A stretch of 64,000 nucleotides of DNA from Natrinema longum (GTDB lineage Archaea; Halobacteriota; Halobacteria; Halobacteriales; Natrialbaceae), in NCBI RefSeq assembly GCF_017352095.1, contig NZ_CP071463.1, positions 310,001-374,000 of the forward strand, in the 5' to 3' direction. Below the pieces are notes generated by a model. The model saw only the letters and a program-made list of their open reading frames with translations. It was not told where the DNA came from and searched no databases. Positions 1 to 7,989 of the stretch are shown one piece after another. A program made the translations under genes and the position numbers. The first letter of the stretch is position 1. Each line of letters begins with the position of its first letter.

Positions 1-348
1 GGCGTACTCGGCGTCGGACTCCTCGTCGGCACCGATATACTGGGCGACGAGGACGCTCCCGGCCACCGAGAGCCCCATCCCGACCGAAATGAGCAGAAAG
101 ACCATCGGGAACGCGAAGCTGATCGCCGCCAGCGCCTCGGTGCTGTACTGGCCCAGCCAGAACGTGTCGATGAGGTTGTACGCCGTCTGCAACAGGTTCG
201 TTACGATGATCGGCAGCGACAGGTAGAACAACGGTTTCGCGATCCCGCCCGACGTGAGGTCGAACTCCTCGCGGCCCTTGAACAGTCCGGAGAGTGGGTC
301 CAGGATTTGCCGTTCGATCCAGCCGACGAGGCGATCGAGCAGGCTCAT
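1..348 (-). CDS. MATE family efflux transporter, N-terminal part (cut by window edge)
   Basis: The first 116 residues of a membrane protein run off the left edge of the window. After a short amphipathic N-terminus comes the typical MATE start: a Ser-Gly-Gly-Ile-Ala-Lys-Pro stretch leading into helix 1, with a PIIVTNLLQTAYNLIDTFWL segment, then a second hydrophobic helix and a VAQYIGAD segment. MATE proteins export drugs or metabolites in exchange for Na+ or H+ and normally have about 450 residues in 12 helices, so roughly three quarters is missing. The ATG overlaps the stop codon of the upstream tetR gene (ATGA), so the pair is translationally coupled and probably controlled by that repressor. 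The substrate cannot be inferred. Confidence 0.9.
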   Translation of the reverse strand, partial: MSLLDRLVGWIERQILDPLSGLFKGREEFDLTSGGIAKPLFYLSLPIIVTNLLQTAYNLIDTFWLGQYSTEALAAISFAFPMVFLLISVGMGLSVAGSVLVAQYIGADEESDAEYA

Positions 349-983
349 TCGCCTGCCTCCGTCGCATCGTCGCTATCACCTGATCCCACGTCTCCACCGT
401 TCGAGCCGTCTGCCCGCAGGGTGTCGTCGATGTACGCGTGGACGTAGCGCTTCGTACACTCGGGCGATCGATCGACCGCGGCCGCCCGCGTCTCCGCGCC
501 GTTGAAGATGGTGACGAGGAAGTCGGCCGTCTCTTCGGGGTCGACGTCCGCGCGGAACTCCCCCGTCTCGAGTCCGTCCGCGACGAACCCCGCGATGCGG
601 TCCCGAAGAGTGTGATCGAACTCTCGCAACCGCGCTCGATAGGCCTCGTTGTACGGCGACTGGGCCTTGATCTCGAGAATCGCCGTCCGGAACTCCTCGG
701 CCGACTCCTCGTCGGACGGCGTCAGCAGTTCGTCGATGTACTCGTGGAGCCGCTGGGCCGCCGTCTCGCCGGGGACGGTTTCCGTTCGCGCTTCGAACTG
801 ATCGAGAAGATACTCCAGAAACGACTCGAGGAGGTCCTGTTTGCCCTCGAAGTGGTAGTGAAGCGTGCCCTTGGTCTTGGTCGATTCCGCGGCGATATCC
901 TGCATCGTCAGCTCCGCATACCCGTGCTTACAGAGTGCTCGATACGTTGCCTCCATCAGATCGTCGGTCGTCTCGTCGGTCAT
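345..983 (-). CDS. TetR/AcrR family transcriptional regulator
   Basis: This 212-residue protein has the usual layout of the family: an N-terminal helix-turn-helix (about residues 9-55, with LTMQDIAAES followed by KGTLHYHFEGKQDLL) and a variable helical ligand-binding C-terminal region (about 60-195), ending in an acidic tail. TetR proteins are dimeric repressors released from DNA by a small ligand. It directly precedes and overlaps a MATE exporter gene by 4 nt, so it is probably the local repressor of that operon. A 14-bp inverted repeat lies 24 bp upstream of its own start, which suggests autoregulation. The ligand is unknown. Confidence 0.93.
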   Translation of the reverse strand: MTDETTDDLMEATYRALCKHGYAELTMQDIAAESTKTKGTLHYHFEGKQDLLESFLEYLLDQFEARTETVPGETAAQRLHEYIDELLTPSDEESAEEFRTAILEIKAQSPYNEAYRARLREFDHTLRDRIAGFVADGLETGEFRADVDPEETADFLVTIFNGAETRAAAVDRSPECTKRYVHAYIDDTLRADGSNGGDVGSGDSDDATEAGE

Positions 984-1006
984 TCAACTGGTATCTACAC
1001 GTACTT

Positions 1007-1020
1007 ACTGACTGGTCAGT
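1007..1020. promoter_or_regulatory. Candidate TetR operator
   Basis: ACTGAC-TG-GTCAGT is a perfect 6+6 bp inverted repeat with a 2-nt spacer, 24 bp upstream of the tetR start. On the minus strand a TTTTGA stretch directly adjoins it, where the TATA/BRE region of the tetR-MATE operon would be expected. The symmetry and position fit a repressor site. The pairing of this site with this TetR is inferred. Confidence 0.65.
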
Positions 1021-1235
1021 CAAAAGCCCTTCGCCACCGGACGATCGTGTTCGGTCGACGAACGACCCACGTGGTACTCGAGGGCGATAGACCGCGTCGA
1101 CAGCTCCCGTCGGACAACACACCCGCCGACGGCACCCATTGAAACGGGTCACACACCGATCGCACTGCCGTCCTGGGTCGGGTGTACAGTGACGGTCAGT
1201 GGCTCCGATCGCTGAGAGACCACTGCGGGGAGCGC

Positions 1236-1685
1236 CTACCCCTGCTCGCGCAGTCGCTCGAGGACTTCTTTGGCGTTTTCCACGGCCCGTTCCTTCTTCG
1301 CGGGGTAGGCCTCGACCTTCCCGCGGAAGGTGATGCCGTCGCCGAGGCGGACCTCGTCCTGAAAGGCGGCTTGCTTGTCGAGGCGCAGGAAGAGTTCGGT
1401 GTTTTCGGTGACCCGCTCGTCGAGTTCGTCGATCAGATTGTCGAAGGACTCGAGGTCGGCCAACCGCGAGAGGACGTAGCGGACGTCGTCGGCGTTCTCG
1501 ACGCGAGCCGAGAGCACGAGGATGCGGTCGCCGTAGTGGCCCTCGCTCTCGGCGCGCTCGATCTCGAAGGGGTCGTCGTCGCCGTCGGGGAGGAAGGTTC
1601 GCAGCGCCTCCTCGACGCGTTTTTCGTCCTCGGTGGCGTAGCAGAACGTCCGTAAATCGACGTAGTGAAGCGGGATCTGTGGCAT
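1236..1685 (-). CDS. RNA-binding protein, exosome-associated type (COG1325-like)
   Basis: This is a 149-residue soluble protein. Features such as IPLHYVDLRTFCYATED at the N-terminus, GHYGDRILVLSARVENADD in the middle and LRLDKQAAFQDEVRLG near the end match, by my recognition, the archaeal COG1325 family. That family is an RNA-binding fold predicted to work with the RNA exosome, and its length is about 135-150 residues. The charged C-terminal helix (KKERAVENAKEVLERLRE) is also typical. The ATG at 1685 is the only good start. It lies alone on the minus strand, 75 nt upstream of a small acidic gene. The family assignment is good, but its exact role in RNA processing is not established by the sequence. 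Confidence 0.8.
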   Translation of the reverse strand: MPQIPLHYVDLRTFCYATEDEKRVEEALRTFLPDGDDDPFEIERAESEGHYGDRILVLSARVENADDVRYVLSRLADLESFDNLIDELDERVTENTELFLRLDKQAAFQDEVRLGDGITFRGKVEAYPAKKERAVENAKEVLERLREQG

Positions 1686-1760
1686 CTGCGGTTCGAAAGT
1701 GGCTGGGTGTGGCGCGGTAGTGACGGGTGCGTGGCGCGAGAGACGACCCGCGAGTGGTGG

Positions 1761-1967
1761 TTACTCCTCGTCTGCGTCGACGTCGGCGTCGTCGGCTGCC
1801 TCGAGGGCGTCCTCGGGGACGCCGGCCTCCTGGCCGTCCTCGAAGCTGATGGTGTAGGTGACGTCGCCGAACATCGACTCCATCGTCTGGGAGACGGTGC
1901 CGATTTGGCCGTCGAACTCGCTGTGCTCGTCGTGCAGGACGACTTTGTCGTCTTCCTCGAAGCTCAT
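1761..1967 (-). CDS. Small acidic protein with a KOW/SH3-like pattern
   Basis: This 68-residue protein has a core (VVLHDEHSEFDGQIGTVSQ, then TYTISFEDGQEAGVPEDALE) that resembles small beta-barrel (KOW/SH3-like) proteins, where a Gly-x-x-Gly-x-V turn is followed by paired strands and a 'valley' acidic tail. I chose the ATG at 1967 because the reading frame upstream of it lacks haloarchaeal composition. AT-rich sequence (TTTTTACGC on the minus strand) about 30 nt upstream is a plausible TATA box. No catalytic residues are visible. Function unknown. Confidence 0.75.
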   Translation of the reverse strand: MSFEEDDKVVLHDEHSEFDGQIGTVSQTMESMFGDVTYTISFEDGQEAGVPEDALEAADDADVDADEE

Positions 1968-2175
1968 GGTCGATGATTCCCCGCCGCCGCGTAAAAAGGG
2001 ACTGATTCGCGCCACGACGGGAGCGTGGGCCACTCCGACCCCCCTCGGCCGATATCGACCGGATCCGTCTCGCGGCCGTGTTCTCGACCGAGCGCTCGGC
2101 GCGTCGCCCTCGTTCGCATCTCGCGCCGTTGGCTCCGTCGAAATCCTAGTATTCGGATTCCCGTGGCACTACTGC

Positions 2176-2412
2176 TCACTCTTCGTTTCGGACCATCTTG
2201 TTCCATTGTGGTAACCACTCGACGTTTGCTAGGATGGCTGTCAACAGATATGCAGTGATTGGAAGAAGGAGGCCGAGTCTGACGAGATAGGTCGGGTCGA
2301 TTTCTCCGGGATTCCCGGAGAACACACCCGTATATTGAACGACGGCGAACGTCGCGAGGACCGTTGCTACGAATTCGAGATGCTCTCTGAGGGAGGGCGA
2401 GGGCACCTTCAT
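2176..2412 (-). CDS. Small membrane protein of unknown function
   Basis: This 78-residue protein has two predicted membrane helices (about residues 12-31, VATVLATFAVVQYTGVF, and 45-65, LVRLGLLLPITAYLLTAILA) joined by a short polar loop containing NPGEID. The charged ends are short. Its start codon lies only 28 bp from the left inverted repeat of the IS1595-type element, so the insertion may have replaced or moved its promoter. It does not match a family I recognise. Confidence 0.65.
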   Translation of the reverse strand: MKVPSPSLREHLEFVATVLATFAVVQYTGVFSGNPGEIDPTYLVRLGLLLPITAYLLTAILANVEWLPQWNKMVRNEE

Positions 2413-2439
2413 ACAAACACCGAGAGGCTGTCAGAATAT

Positions 2440-2471
2440 AAATTGACGCTCATCCGTAGGAGATTGTTGAT
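2440..2471 (+). repeat. Left inverted repeat of the IS1595-type element
   Basis: Pairs with the complement of 3423-3454, with 25 of 32 positions identical. The inner nine bases ATTGTTGAT are perfectly conserved in both ends. Confidence 0.75.
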
Positions 2472-2507
2472 ACTGCTGAGCGGTCGCTGTGAAGTCAAAG
2501 AGGACAA

Positions 2508-2529
2508 GGGCACCGCGTCAGCGGTGCCC
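2508..2529 (+). other. Perfect hairpin just upstream of the IS1595 transposase start
   Basis: GGGCACCGC and GCGGTGCCC form a perfect 9-bp stem around the loop GTCA, ending 7 nt before the transposase ATG. A stable stem here would impede read-in translation from flanking transcripts, as described for other insertion sequences. That role is inferred. Confidence 0.7.
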
Positions 2530-2536
2530 GACACGA

Positions 2537-3421
2537 ATGATTCCACTCGATGTGTTTGGGTCGGAATCGGTCGCAGCGGACCTGTTGCAGCAGGTTCGCT
2601 GGCGTGACGGTGTTACCTGTCCCCGCTGCCGTTCTGACCGTACGGTCAGAAACGGCAGCTACAGAGAGTTCCAACGGTATCTCTGTAAGGATTGCGACCG
2701 CACGTTCAACGACAAGACGGGCACGATTTTCGCTCACTCGAAGGTTGCACTCCGCCGGTGGCTGTTCTCGATCTACGCGTTTCTCCGGTTTAACACGAGT
2801 CTCCGACAACTCCAGTGCGAAATCGAGGTCACACATAAAACGATGCACCGGCGCATCGAGCGCTTCGCCAGAGCGCTCGATGCGCCCTCTCTCGATCTTG
2901 TCGGCCCGGTCGAAATCGATGAAGTGTACGTTTCTGCCGGGAAGAAAGGCCGCGAGCGCGACCAGGAGTCGCGCTCGCGTGGCCTGTCCACGCGTGGGCG
3001 AGGTTCATATGACGGCGACAAGCCACCCGTGTTCATTCTCGCTGATCGCGGCACAGGACAGCGGTACGTAATCCCAGCGAAAGCCGCCAACGAGTCGACG
3101 ATTCGACTCCTCTTGGCAGACCGCCAAGAGGAGTCGTTGACTGTCTATACTGACGGCTTTCGAGCGTACGAGCCACTCGAAGCGGACGACGCATTCACCC
3201 GTGAATACGTCGTCCACGGTGACGGTGAATACGCCGACGAAGAGGTCCACGTCAATACCTGCGAGAGCCACGCGTCGCTGACGCGACGGTGGCTCTCGCC
3301 GCATCGAGGTATCTCGAAAGATAAGCTGACACAGTATCTCAGAGCGTTCCAGCTTCGCCGAGAACTATATCGAAAACCGGGACGAGACGCACTCAAACAC
3401 GCTATTCGAGCAACACTCTGA
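2537..3421 (+). CDS. IS1595 family transposase
   Basis: The 294-residue protein starts at ATG 2537, after the hairpin. An upstream in-frame TTG/GTG extension is possible but would include the hairpin. It has an N-terminal zinc ribbon (CPRC at about residues 27-30, CKDC near 47-50), a helical region, then the IS1595 DDE nuclease domain: VEIDEVYVSAGKK carries the first acidic residue, VYTDGFRAYE the second, and the H-VNTCESHASLTRRWL region leads to the C-terminal catalytic part. The family uses a DDE-type cut-and-paste mechanism. The frame is intact from start to stop, so the gene could be active. Confidence 0.9.
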   Translation: MIPLDVFGSESVAADLLQQVRWRDGVTCPRCRSDRTVRNGSYREFQRYLCKDCDRTFNDKTGTIFAHSKVALRRWLFSIYAFLRFNTSLRQLQCEIEVTHKTMHRRIERFARALDAPSLDLVGPVEIDEVYVSAGKKGRERDQESRSRGLSTRGRGSYDGDKPPVFILADRGTGQRYVIPAKAANESTIRLLLADRQEESLTVYTDGFRAYEPLEADDAFTREYVVHGDGEYADEEVHVNTCESHASLTRRWLSPHRGISKDKLTQYLRAFQLRRELYRKPGRDALKHAIRATL

Positions 3422-3422
3422 A

Positions 3423-3454
3423 ATCAACAATGAACTACGCAAGAGCGTAAATTG
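3423..3454 (-). repeat. Right inverted repeat of the IS1595-type element
   Basis: Partner of 2440-2471. It begins 2 nt after the transposase stop codon, which is typical of a compact insertion sequence. Confidence 0.75.
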
Positions 3455-3735
3455 AAGCTATAGTCGCAACTGAAAGTCATTGCACACCTGATCGCACGAC
3501 AGCGTTTCGATCAGTGTGGAACTCGTTTCAGTTGCTACTATTGTCGATGACGTTCAGTACTCGACCTGTCCGTACCGTCGAGGACGCCAGACGTATAACG
3601 GAGGCTTTCAGCGGAGCTTCGACGTTCGGACGGGCGACACCACGCGCCACCGCAGGGCGAGCGATTCGTCTGCGGTGTTTCTGGTAGTGGCCGCGTGGCG
3701 ACGCGGAACGCGAAGCGGTTCGCTGTCTCCCGGCG
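3455..3735. other. Non-coding stretch downstream of the insertion sequence
   Basis: No reading frame here has haloarchaeal amino-acid composition, and I see no structured RNA. It separates the insertion sequence from the next small gene, which runs towards it. Confidence 0.5.
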
Positions 3736-3912
3736 TTATCGCATTCCATCGAGCGCGACGACGGTATCCGACATGAGCCACGCGTCCTCGCTGGACGCGT
3801 CCTCGATACTGAGCGCGAAAAACGATTCGCGGCCGTCGTCGACGGTGATGTGGTAGCCGCGACTCTGCAACGACCCGGCCGGTTCGGACGGATTCGATCG
3901 AGCTGAGTCCAC
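3736..3912 (-). CDS. Small hypothetical protein
   Basis: This is a 58-residue acidic protein if the GTG at 3912 is used. That start is preferred because TTATCAG (complement of 3935-3941) sits about 25 nt upstream as a possible TATA box, while the longer frame starting at 3981 adds a basic N-terminus unlike native proteins here. The C-terminal half (GYHITVDDGRESFFALSIED, then DAWLMSDTVVALD) is well formed, with alternating hydrophobic and acidic residues suggesting a small alpha/beta domain. I do not recognise its function. Confidence 0.55.
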   Translation of the reverse strand: MDSARSNPSEPAGSLQSRGYHITVDDGRESFFALSIEDASSEDAWLMSDTVVALDGMR

Positions 3913-4048
3913 GCACGTGTTCGGGAACCGGTGCTGATAACTGGCTCGGTCCGGCCCCCTCGGCTGCGCGCCTCGAGTCACGCCGGGCCGCTGGGTCGAC
4001 GACGCTCGCGAGTCGATCAGTTCGAATCGACTCGAGTCGGGTCCGCGT

Positions 4049-4738
4049 TCAGGCCTGCAGTTCGATATCGAGTTCCTCGAGGAGCTGATCGGCCGCCGCG
4101 CTCGAGGAGCCGGGACCGCGGGCGGTAATCAGGTCGCCGTCGACGGTGACGCTGGTCGCGGAATCGAGTTCGGCATCCCAGTTCCCGCCGGCGGCTTTCA
4201 CTTCGTCTTCGGTCCAGTAGGGCAGTTTCCGACCGTCGGGCATCCGGTCGGCCTCGTCAACGATGCCCTCTTCCCACTCGTTGGGGAAGCCGGTCACGTC
4301 ACGACCGTTGACGATGAACGCGCCGTGGCTGTCGCGGGCGAACCCGAGCATGCCGACGGCGTGGCAGACGACGAGCGCCTTGCCGTCGCCCTCGACGATA
4401 TCACGGAGCAACTCCCGGGCGTGTTTGTCCTGATTGATGTCCCACGCGGTCCCGTGACCGCCGGGGAAGACGACGGCGTCGTACCCCTCGGCGTCGGCCT
4501 GTGCAACCGGGATCGGATCGTTCAGCCGCTCGTCGTTCTCGTGGACCTCACGGACGTGTTCGACGGTCTCTTCGTCGACCTGTTCGGGGTCGAGCGATCG
4601 CTCGTCGATGACCGGTGGGCTCCCCGACGGCGTCGCGACCGTAATCTCGACGCCGGCTGCGGTGAGCGTATCGAGTGGCTCGACGCATTCTTCTCCCCAG
4701 TACCCTTCTTCGCTGACTACGAATAGTGCGTCCGTCAC
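4049..4738 (-). CDS. DJ-1/PfpI family protein, Hsp31-like
   Basis: This is a 229-residue class I glutamine-amidotransferase-fold protein. GYWGEECVEPL near the N-terminus supplies the acidic residue, VVFPGGHGTAWDI is the central glycine-rich loop, and ALVVCHAVGML carries the nucleophilic Cys at the elbow, followed by the long lid (FPNEWEE) seen in Hsp31/glyoxalase-III-like members. Such proteins act as holding chaperones, deglycases or glyoxalases, and the substrate here is not known. The start is the GTG at 4738. An upstream TTTTTACG, about 28 nt away, serves as TATA box. The gene is divergent from hsp20 with 153 bp between starts, which fits a stress role. Confidence 0.88.
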   Translation of the reverse strand: MTDALFVVSEEGYWGEECVEPLDTLTAAGVEITVATPSGSPPVIDERSLDPEQVDEETVEHVREVHENDERLNDPIPVAQADAEGYDAVVFPGGHGTAWDINQDKHARELLRDIVEGDGKALVVCHAVGMLGFARDSHGAFIVNGRDVTGFPNEWEEGIVDEADRMPDGRKLPYWTEDEVKAAGGNWDAELDSATSVTVDGDLITARGPGSSSAAADQLLEELDIELQA

Positions 4739-4891
4739 GCTCAGTAGTACGGGCGGGAGCGTAAAAACGACCAGCCCTTCATCCAGTTCTGCCGGGAAAT
4801 TTACCCGCAAACGGATTAGTGTATCGGACCGGCAGTCCCCCGGGGGGTTGCCTTTTTCGCCGTCGGCAACGTAGCTCCGGTCGGTGATAGC

Positions 4892-5350
4892 ATGTCAGAT
4901 CGACCTCGTCCCTTCGACGGAATCGACGACCTGCTCGAGCGATTGAATCGCCAGATCGAAACGGCAGCCCGATCGTGGGAAACCCAGGTCGACAACCGGA
5001 GCCAACTCGACCTCTCGATGGGCGGTTCGGAGACGAGTCTGGACCTCGCCGACGAGGAAGACGAGTTCGTCGTCACCGTCGACGTGCCGGGATACGAGAG
5101 CGACGACCTCGAGTTACGGCTTACCGGCGACACGCTGGCCATCTCGGGCGAGCGTGAGCACCGCCAGGAGAACGGTGACGAGAACTACATCCGGCGCGAG
5201 CGAAAGACACAATCGTTCAGTCGGCAGCTTCGACTGCCCGCTCCGATCGACGTCGATGGCGTAATGGCAAGCGTCAACAACGGGATTCTGACGATCCACC
5301 TCCCGAAACGGGAGGCAAGCGAGGAGGCACGCTCGATCGACATCGAGTAG
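4892..5350 (+). CDS. hsp20: Hsp20/alpha-crystallin family small heat shock protein
   Basis: The 152-residue protein has a variable N-terminal arm (1-45), the alpha-crystallin domain (about 46-140) with the hallmark VDVPGYESDDLELRLTGD and the A-x-x-x-N-G-x-L signature (MASVNNGILTIHLPK), and a C-terminal I-x-I-type tail (SIDIE) that docks neighbouring subunits in the oligomer. It is an ATP-independent holdase for unfolding proteins. It lies divergent from the Hsp31-like gene. A run of pyrimidines (CCTTTTTCG, about 40 nt upstream) may be part of the promoter. Confidence 0.95.
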   Translation: MSDRPRPFDGIDDLLERLNRQIETAARSWETQVDNRSQLDLSMGGSETSLDLADEEDEFVVTVDVPGYESDDLELRLTGDTLAISGEREHRQENGDENYIRRERKTQSFSRQLRLPAPIDVDGVMASVNNGILTIHLPKREASEEARSIDIE

Positions 5351-5407
5351 CGGCTCGCGACGCCGACCGGTCGCTCGAGGGTGCCCGCGTACGGCCTGCC
5401 GTTAGTG

Positions 5408-5472
5408 GGTCCCGACGCACCTGCGACCCGCTGTGTGGGCGTGCCGGCACCGACCGACAGGAGCCCGTCTCA
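5408..5472 (-). repeat. TGAGACGG 3'-end repeat, copy A
   Basis: Read on the minus strand, the element begins TGAGACGGGCTCCTGTC and continues GGTCGGTGCCGG. It matches the first 27 nt of copies B and D at about 23 positions. Its first three bases are the TGA stop codon of the DHH phosphoesterase gene. Partly complementary segments around CCGGCACG and GGTGCGTCGG could form a weak stem. It lies between two convergent genes (hsp20 and dhh). Confidence 0.6.
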
Positions 5473-6468
5473 GTCGTCGAGGTTCAACGCGTCGAAGAAC
5501 CGACGGGTGAGTCGCCCACCGACGAACGCGAGCAGTTCGTCGGCGTCGTCGTTGTTGTCGGCGAAGAGTCCGAGTTCGATCCGGCCGCCGGCCATGTCGT
5601 GGTGGCCGCCGACCGCACCCAGTTCGTCGAAGCCCGCTTCCAGCGTCTCGCCGATGTTGACCCGTGGATCGATCGAGCGCCCACTGAGCCGGATCACGTC
5701 GTCGACGATGCCGTAGACCAACACCGTGTCGACGCCCTCGAGGTTGAGGAGGTAGTCCGCAGCCTGGGGGAGCGCATCCGTCTCACCGGTCTTCCCGACG
5801 CTCGCGACGAGCGACGAGCCCCGGCGTTCCCGGCTGGCGATGGCCCGTCCGATCGCGTCCAGCGTCCCCGGCGAAAAGGCGCTGCCGTACAGTTGCTCCA
5901 AGATCTCCAGTTCCACGTCGGGGTAGACGGCGAGTGCGGCCTCGTACTCCCGTCGCGTGGGCTCGCGAACGAAGTCCAGACGCTCCCGGTGGAGCGCAAA
6001 GAGCAGTGCGGAGGCCAGCCGCGTCGTGAGGTCGACCTCGAGTTCCTGGAGGTACTCGATGAAGATGGTCGCGGTCGCGCCGTACTCCTCACGAACGTCC
6101 GCGAAGGCGGCGTCCACCGATTCGCCGGGGTGGTGATCGACGACGATGTCGGGCGTGACGCTCGCCGACACTTCGGTGTTCGCGCCCGGTCTGGAGTGGT
6201 CGACGAAACTCACGCTATCGTACGCTCCGATCGTGGTCTCCGAGAGGGTCTGCAAACTGATCTCGAGCAAGTTGACGAACGCGCGGTTTTGCTGATGAGA
6301 GATCTCGCCGCCGTAGGCGATCGTCACGTCCTCGACGTCGTGGTCGAGCGCGATCGCCTCGAGGGCGAGTGCGCTGGCGAGACAGTCCGGGTCGGGATTG
6401 TCGTGGCAGACGATCGCCAGCGAGTCGGTCCGCTCGAGGACGGACACGAGTTCGTCCGCGCGTGACAT
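5470..6468 (-). CDS. DHH family phosphoesterase (RecJ/NrnA-like)
   Basis: This 332-residue protein has both halves of the family. The N-terminal DHH domain has CHDNPDPDC at residues 21-29, FVDHSRPG near 88 and VVDHHPGE near 109, which together form the Mn2+ site. A C-terminal DHHA1 domain ends in GGHHDMAGG near 287. Relatives degrade short oligoribonucleotides, 3'-phosphoadenosine phosphate or cyclic dinucleotide products; which applies here cannot be read from the sequence. I chose the ATG at 6468 because the open frame further upstream lies antisense to the thiolase gene and lacks family similarity. Its TGA stop is the start of repeat copy A. Confidence 0.9.
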   Translation of the reverse strand: MSRADELVSVLERTDSLAIVCHDNPDPDCLASALALEAIALDHDVEDVTIAYGGEISHQQNRAFVNLLEISLQTLSETTIGAYDSVSFVDHSRPGANTEVSASVTPDIVVDHHPGESVDAAFADVREEYGATATIFIEYLQELEVDLTTRLASALLFALHRERLDFVREPTRREYEAALAVYPDVELEILEQLYGSAFSPGTLDAIGRAIASRERRGSSLVASVGKTGETDALPQAADYLLNLEGVDTVLVYGIVDDVIRLSGRSIDPRVNIGETLEAGFDELGAVGGHHDMAGGRIELGLFADNNDDADELLAFVGGRLTRRFFDALNLDD

Positions 6469-6810
6469 ACCGGAGATACGCGGACGAGCCGCTTGAATCC
6501 CGCGTCGCGTTTCAGTATTCCTGAATTCCATCGAAGCGGGGCGACCGATCACGTCCGCGGTCGCCGTGGGAGTCGAAATCGGCCGGTTCCCAGCGACTGC
6601 GAGCGGCCGGGGCGACGCTGATCGAAGCCCCGTTCGAGTCGCCCTCCGGACGTGATTCGACGGAGCAGTCGCGGAATCACACCGCCACCGGTATCCCTCC
6701 CCGAGCCGGCCAGCGAGTGGCCATCGAGCCGGGCCCGTCGGGACCCGTTCTGCACGAACGATCGTGACCAAGTGTACACTTATTTCACAGCGGCCATCAG
6801 AAGGGCGAGT
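6469..6810. promoter_or_regulatory. Divergent promoter region between DHH and thiolase genes
   Basis: This 342-nt gap holds no credible gene. CTTATTTC at about 6779-6786, 25-32 nt before the thiolase ATG, is a good archaeal TATA box for a leaderless message. On the minus strand an AATACTGAA stretch near 6515 could serve the DHH gene. Confidence 0.55.
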
Positions 6811-7989
6811 ATGCGAGACGCCTACCTCGTCGGCGCGGGACAGTCGGATTACGGGGCATTCCCGTCGGAAAGCTACCGGTCGCTGTTCCGCACGGCGTTC
6901 GACGCAGCGACGGCGAGCGTTCCGAAGGGACTCGAGGCCGCGGACGTCGACGAAGCGTTCGTCGGCAACCTCGGCGTCGGCGGCCGCCAACTCGGTCTTT
7001 CCGGCCCCGCAGTGACCGAACACGTCGGCCTCGACGGCGTGCCGACGACGCGGGTCGAAAACGCCTGTGCGGCCAGCGGATACGCCGTCAGACAGGCCGT
7101 CCAGGCGGTCAAGTCGGGGATGGCCGACGTCGTCCTCGCGGGCGGCTTCGAGATCATGTCCGACACGAGTTCGGACGCGACGAAGTACTGGCTCGGCGTC
7201 TCCGGGGAGACCGAGTGGGAGCGACTCTCCGGGACGACGTTCTCCGGGGTCTACGCCCAGATGGCCAGCGTCCACATGGAACGGTACGGCACCACGCGCG
7301 AACAGCTCTCGCGGGTCGCCGTCAAGAACCACGCGAACGGCGCGAAGAACCCCCACGCGCAACTGGGCTTCGAGTGCTCGCTCGAGGACGCCCAGTCCGC
7401 GCCGGTCGTCGCCGATCCCCTCAACCTCTATCACTGCTGTCCGACCTCGGATGGCGCGGCCTGTGCCCTGATCGTCAGCGAGGACGTCGTCGACGACTAC
7501 ACGGACGACCCCATCCGCGTCGCCGGCGTCGGTGCCGGCAGCGACACCGTCGGCCTCTTCCAGCGCGACACCTACACCGGCATCCCGGCGAGCCAGCGCG
7601 CCGCCGAAACGGCCTACGAGATGGCCGACGTCGAGCCCGACGACCTGGACTTCGCGGAGGTCCACGACTGCTTCGCCATCGCGGAACTGCTGGCCTACGA
7701 GGACCTGGGCTTCTGTGAGACGGGCGAGGCCGGCCGACTGATCGAGTCCGGCGCGACCGAACTCGGCGGCGAACTCCCGGTCAACACCTCCGGCGGGCTC
7801 AAGTCCAAGGGCCACCCCATCGGCGCGACAGGCGCGGGGCAGGTCGTCGAAGCGTTCAAACAGCTCTCCGGCAAGGCCGGCGAGCGACAGGTCGAGAACC
7901 CGACCCGCGGGCTGACCCACAACGTCGGCGGCAGCGGTGGTGCCGCCGTCGTTCACGTGTTCGAGAAAGAGCAGGAGGTGACAGCATGA
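6811..7989 (+). CDS. Thiolase family protein (SCP-x/acetyl-CoA acetyltransferase type)
   Basis: This is a 392-residue thiolase with intact catalytic residues: the nucleophile in VENACAASGYAVRQA (about residue 85-100), the HDCFAIAELLAYEDLGF segment, the NTSGGLKSKGHPIGATGAG histidine loop near 330, and a C-terminal THNVGGSGGAA turn. The lack of a second Cys in the last motif is typical of the SCP-x branch. Thiolases join or split acyl-CoAs. Its stop overlaps the ATG of the HMGS/DUF35 fusion gene (ATGA), echoing the archaeal thiolase-HMG-CoA synthase-DUF35 complex that channels acetoacetyl-CoA. Because the partner here looks catalytically dead, the pair may do a different acyl-CoA reaction. Confidence 0.9.
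   Translation: MRDAYLVGAGQSDYGAFPSESYRSLFRTAFDAATASVPKGLEAADVDEAFVGNLGVGGRQLGLSGPAVTEHVGLDGVPTTRVENACAASGYAVRQAVQAVKSGMADVVLAGGFEIMSDTSSDATKYWLGVSGETEWERLSGTTFSGVYAQMASVHMERYGTTREQLSRVAVKNHANGAKNPHAQLGFECSLEDAQSAPVVADPLNLYHCCPTSDGAACALIVSEDVVDDYTDDPIRVAGVGAGSDTVGLFQRDTYTGIPASQRAAETAYEMADVEPDDLDFAEVHDCFAIAELLAYEDLGFCETGEAGRLIESGATELGGELPVNTSGGLKSKGHPIGATGAGQVVEAFKQLSGKAGERQVENPTRGLTHNVGGSGGAAVVHVFEKEQEVTA
7973..7980 (+). promoter_or_regulatory. Shine-Dalgarno for the second gene of the thiolase operon
   Basis: AGGAGGTG lies 5 nt before the ATG at 7986, inside the end of the thiolase gene. It is one of the strongest ribosome sites in the window and marks internal initiation in this overlapping pair. 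Confidence 0.75.

Larger units (their letters stand above)
2440..3454 (+). mobile_element. IS1595-family insertion sequence
   Basis: The element is about 1 kb and carries one transposase. Its ends are imperfect inverted repeats: positions 2440-2471 and 3423-3454 match at 25 of 32 positions, sharing the core ACGCTC, then CGTAG, then ATTGTTGAT. The true outer ends may lie up to 15 nt further out (a GGCTGTCA stretch lies on the left), where similarity fades. I found no convincing 8-bp target duplication, so the boundaries are approximate and the insertion may be old. Confidence 0.75.

Noticed and set aside
2425-2439. Extended inverted repeat and target duplication of the IS1595-type element
   Set aside because: Similarity between the ends becomes patchy outside 2440 and 3454, and I found no matching 8-bp direct repeat on both sides, so no exact boundary was claimed.
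5470-7956. An 828-residue frame running on the minus strand through the thiolase gene
   Set aside because: Only the part after ATG 6468 has DHH-family motifs. The rest is the mirror of the thiolase gene, which has clear family sequence on the other strand.
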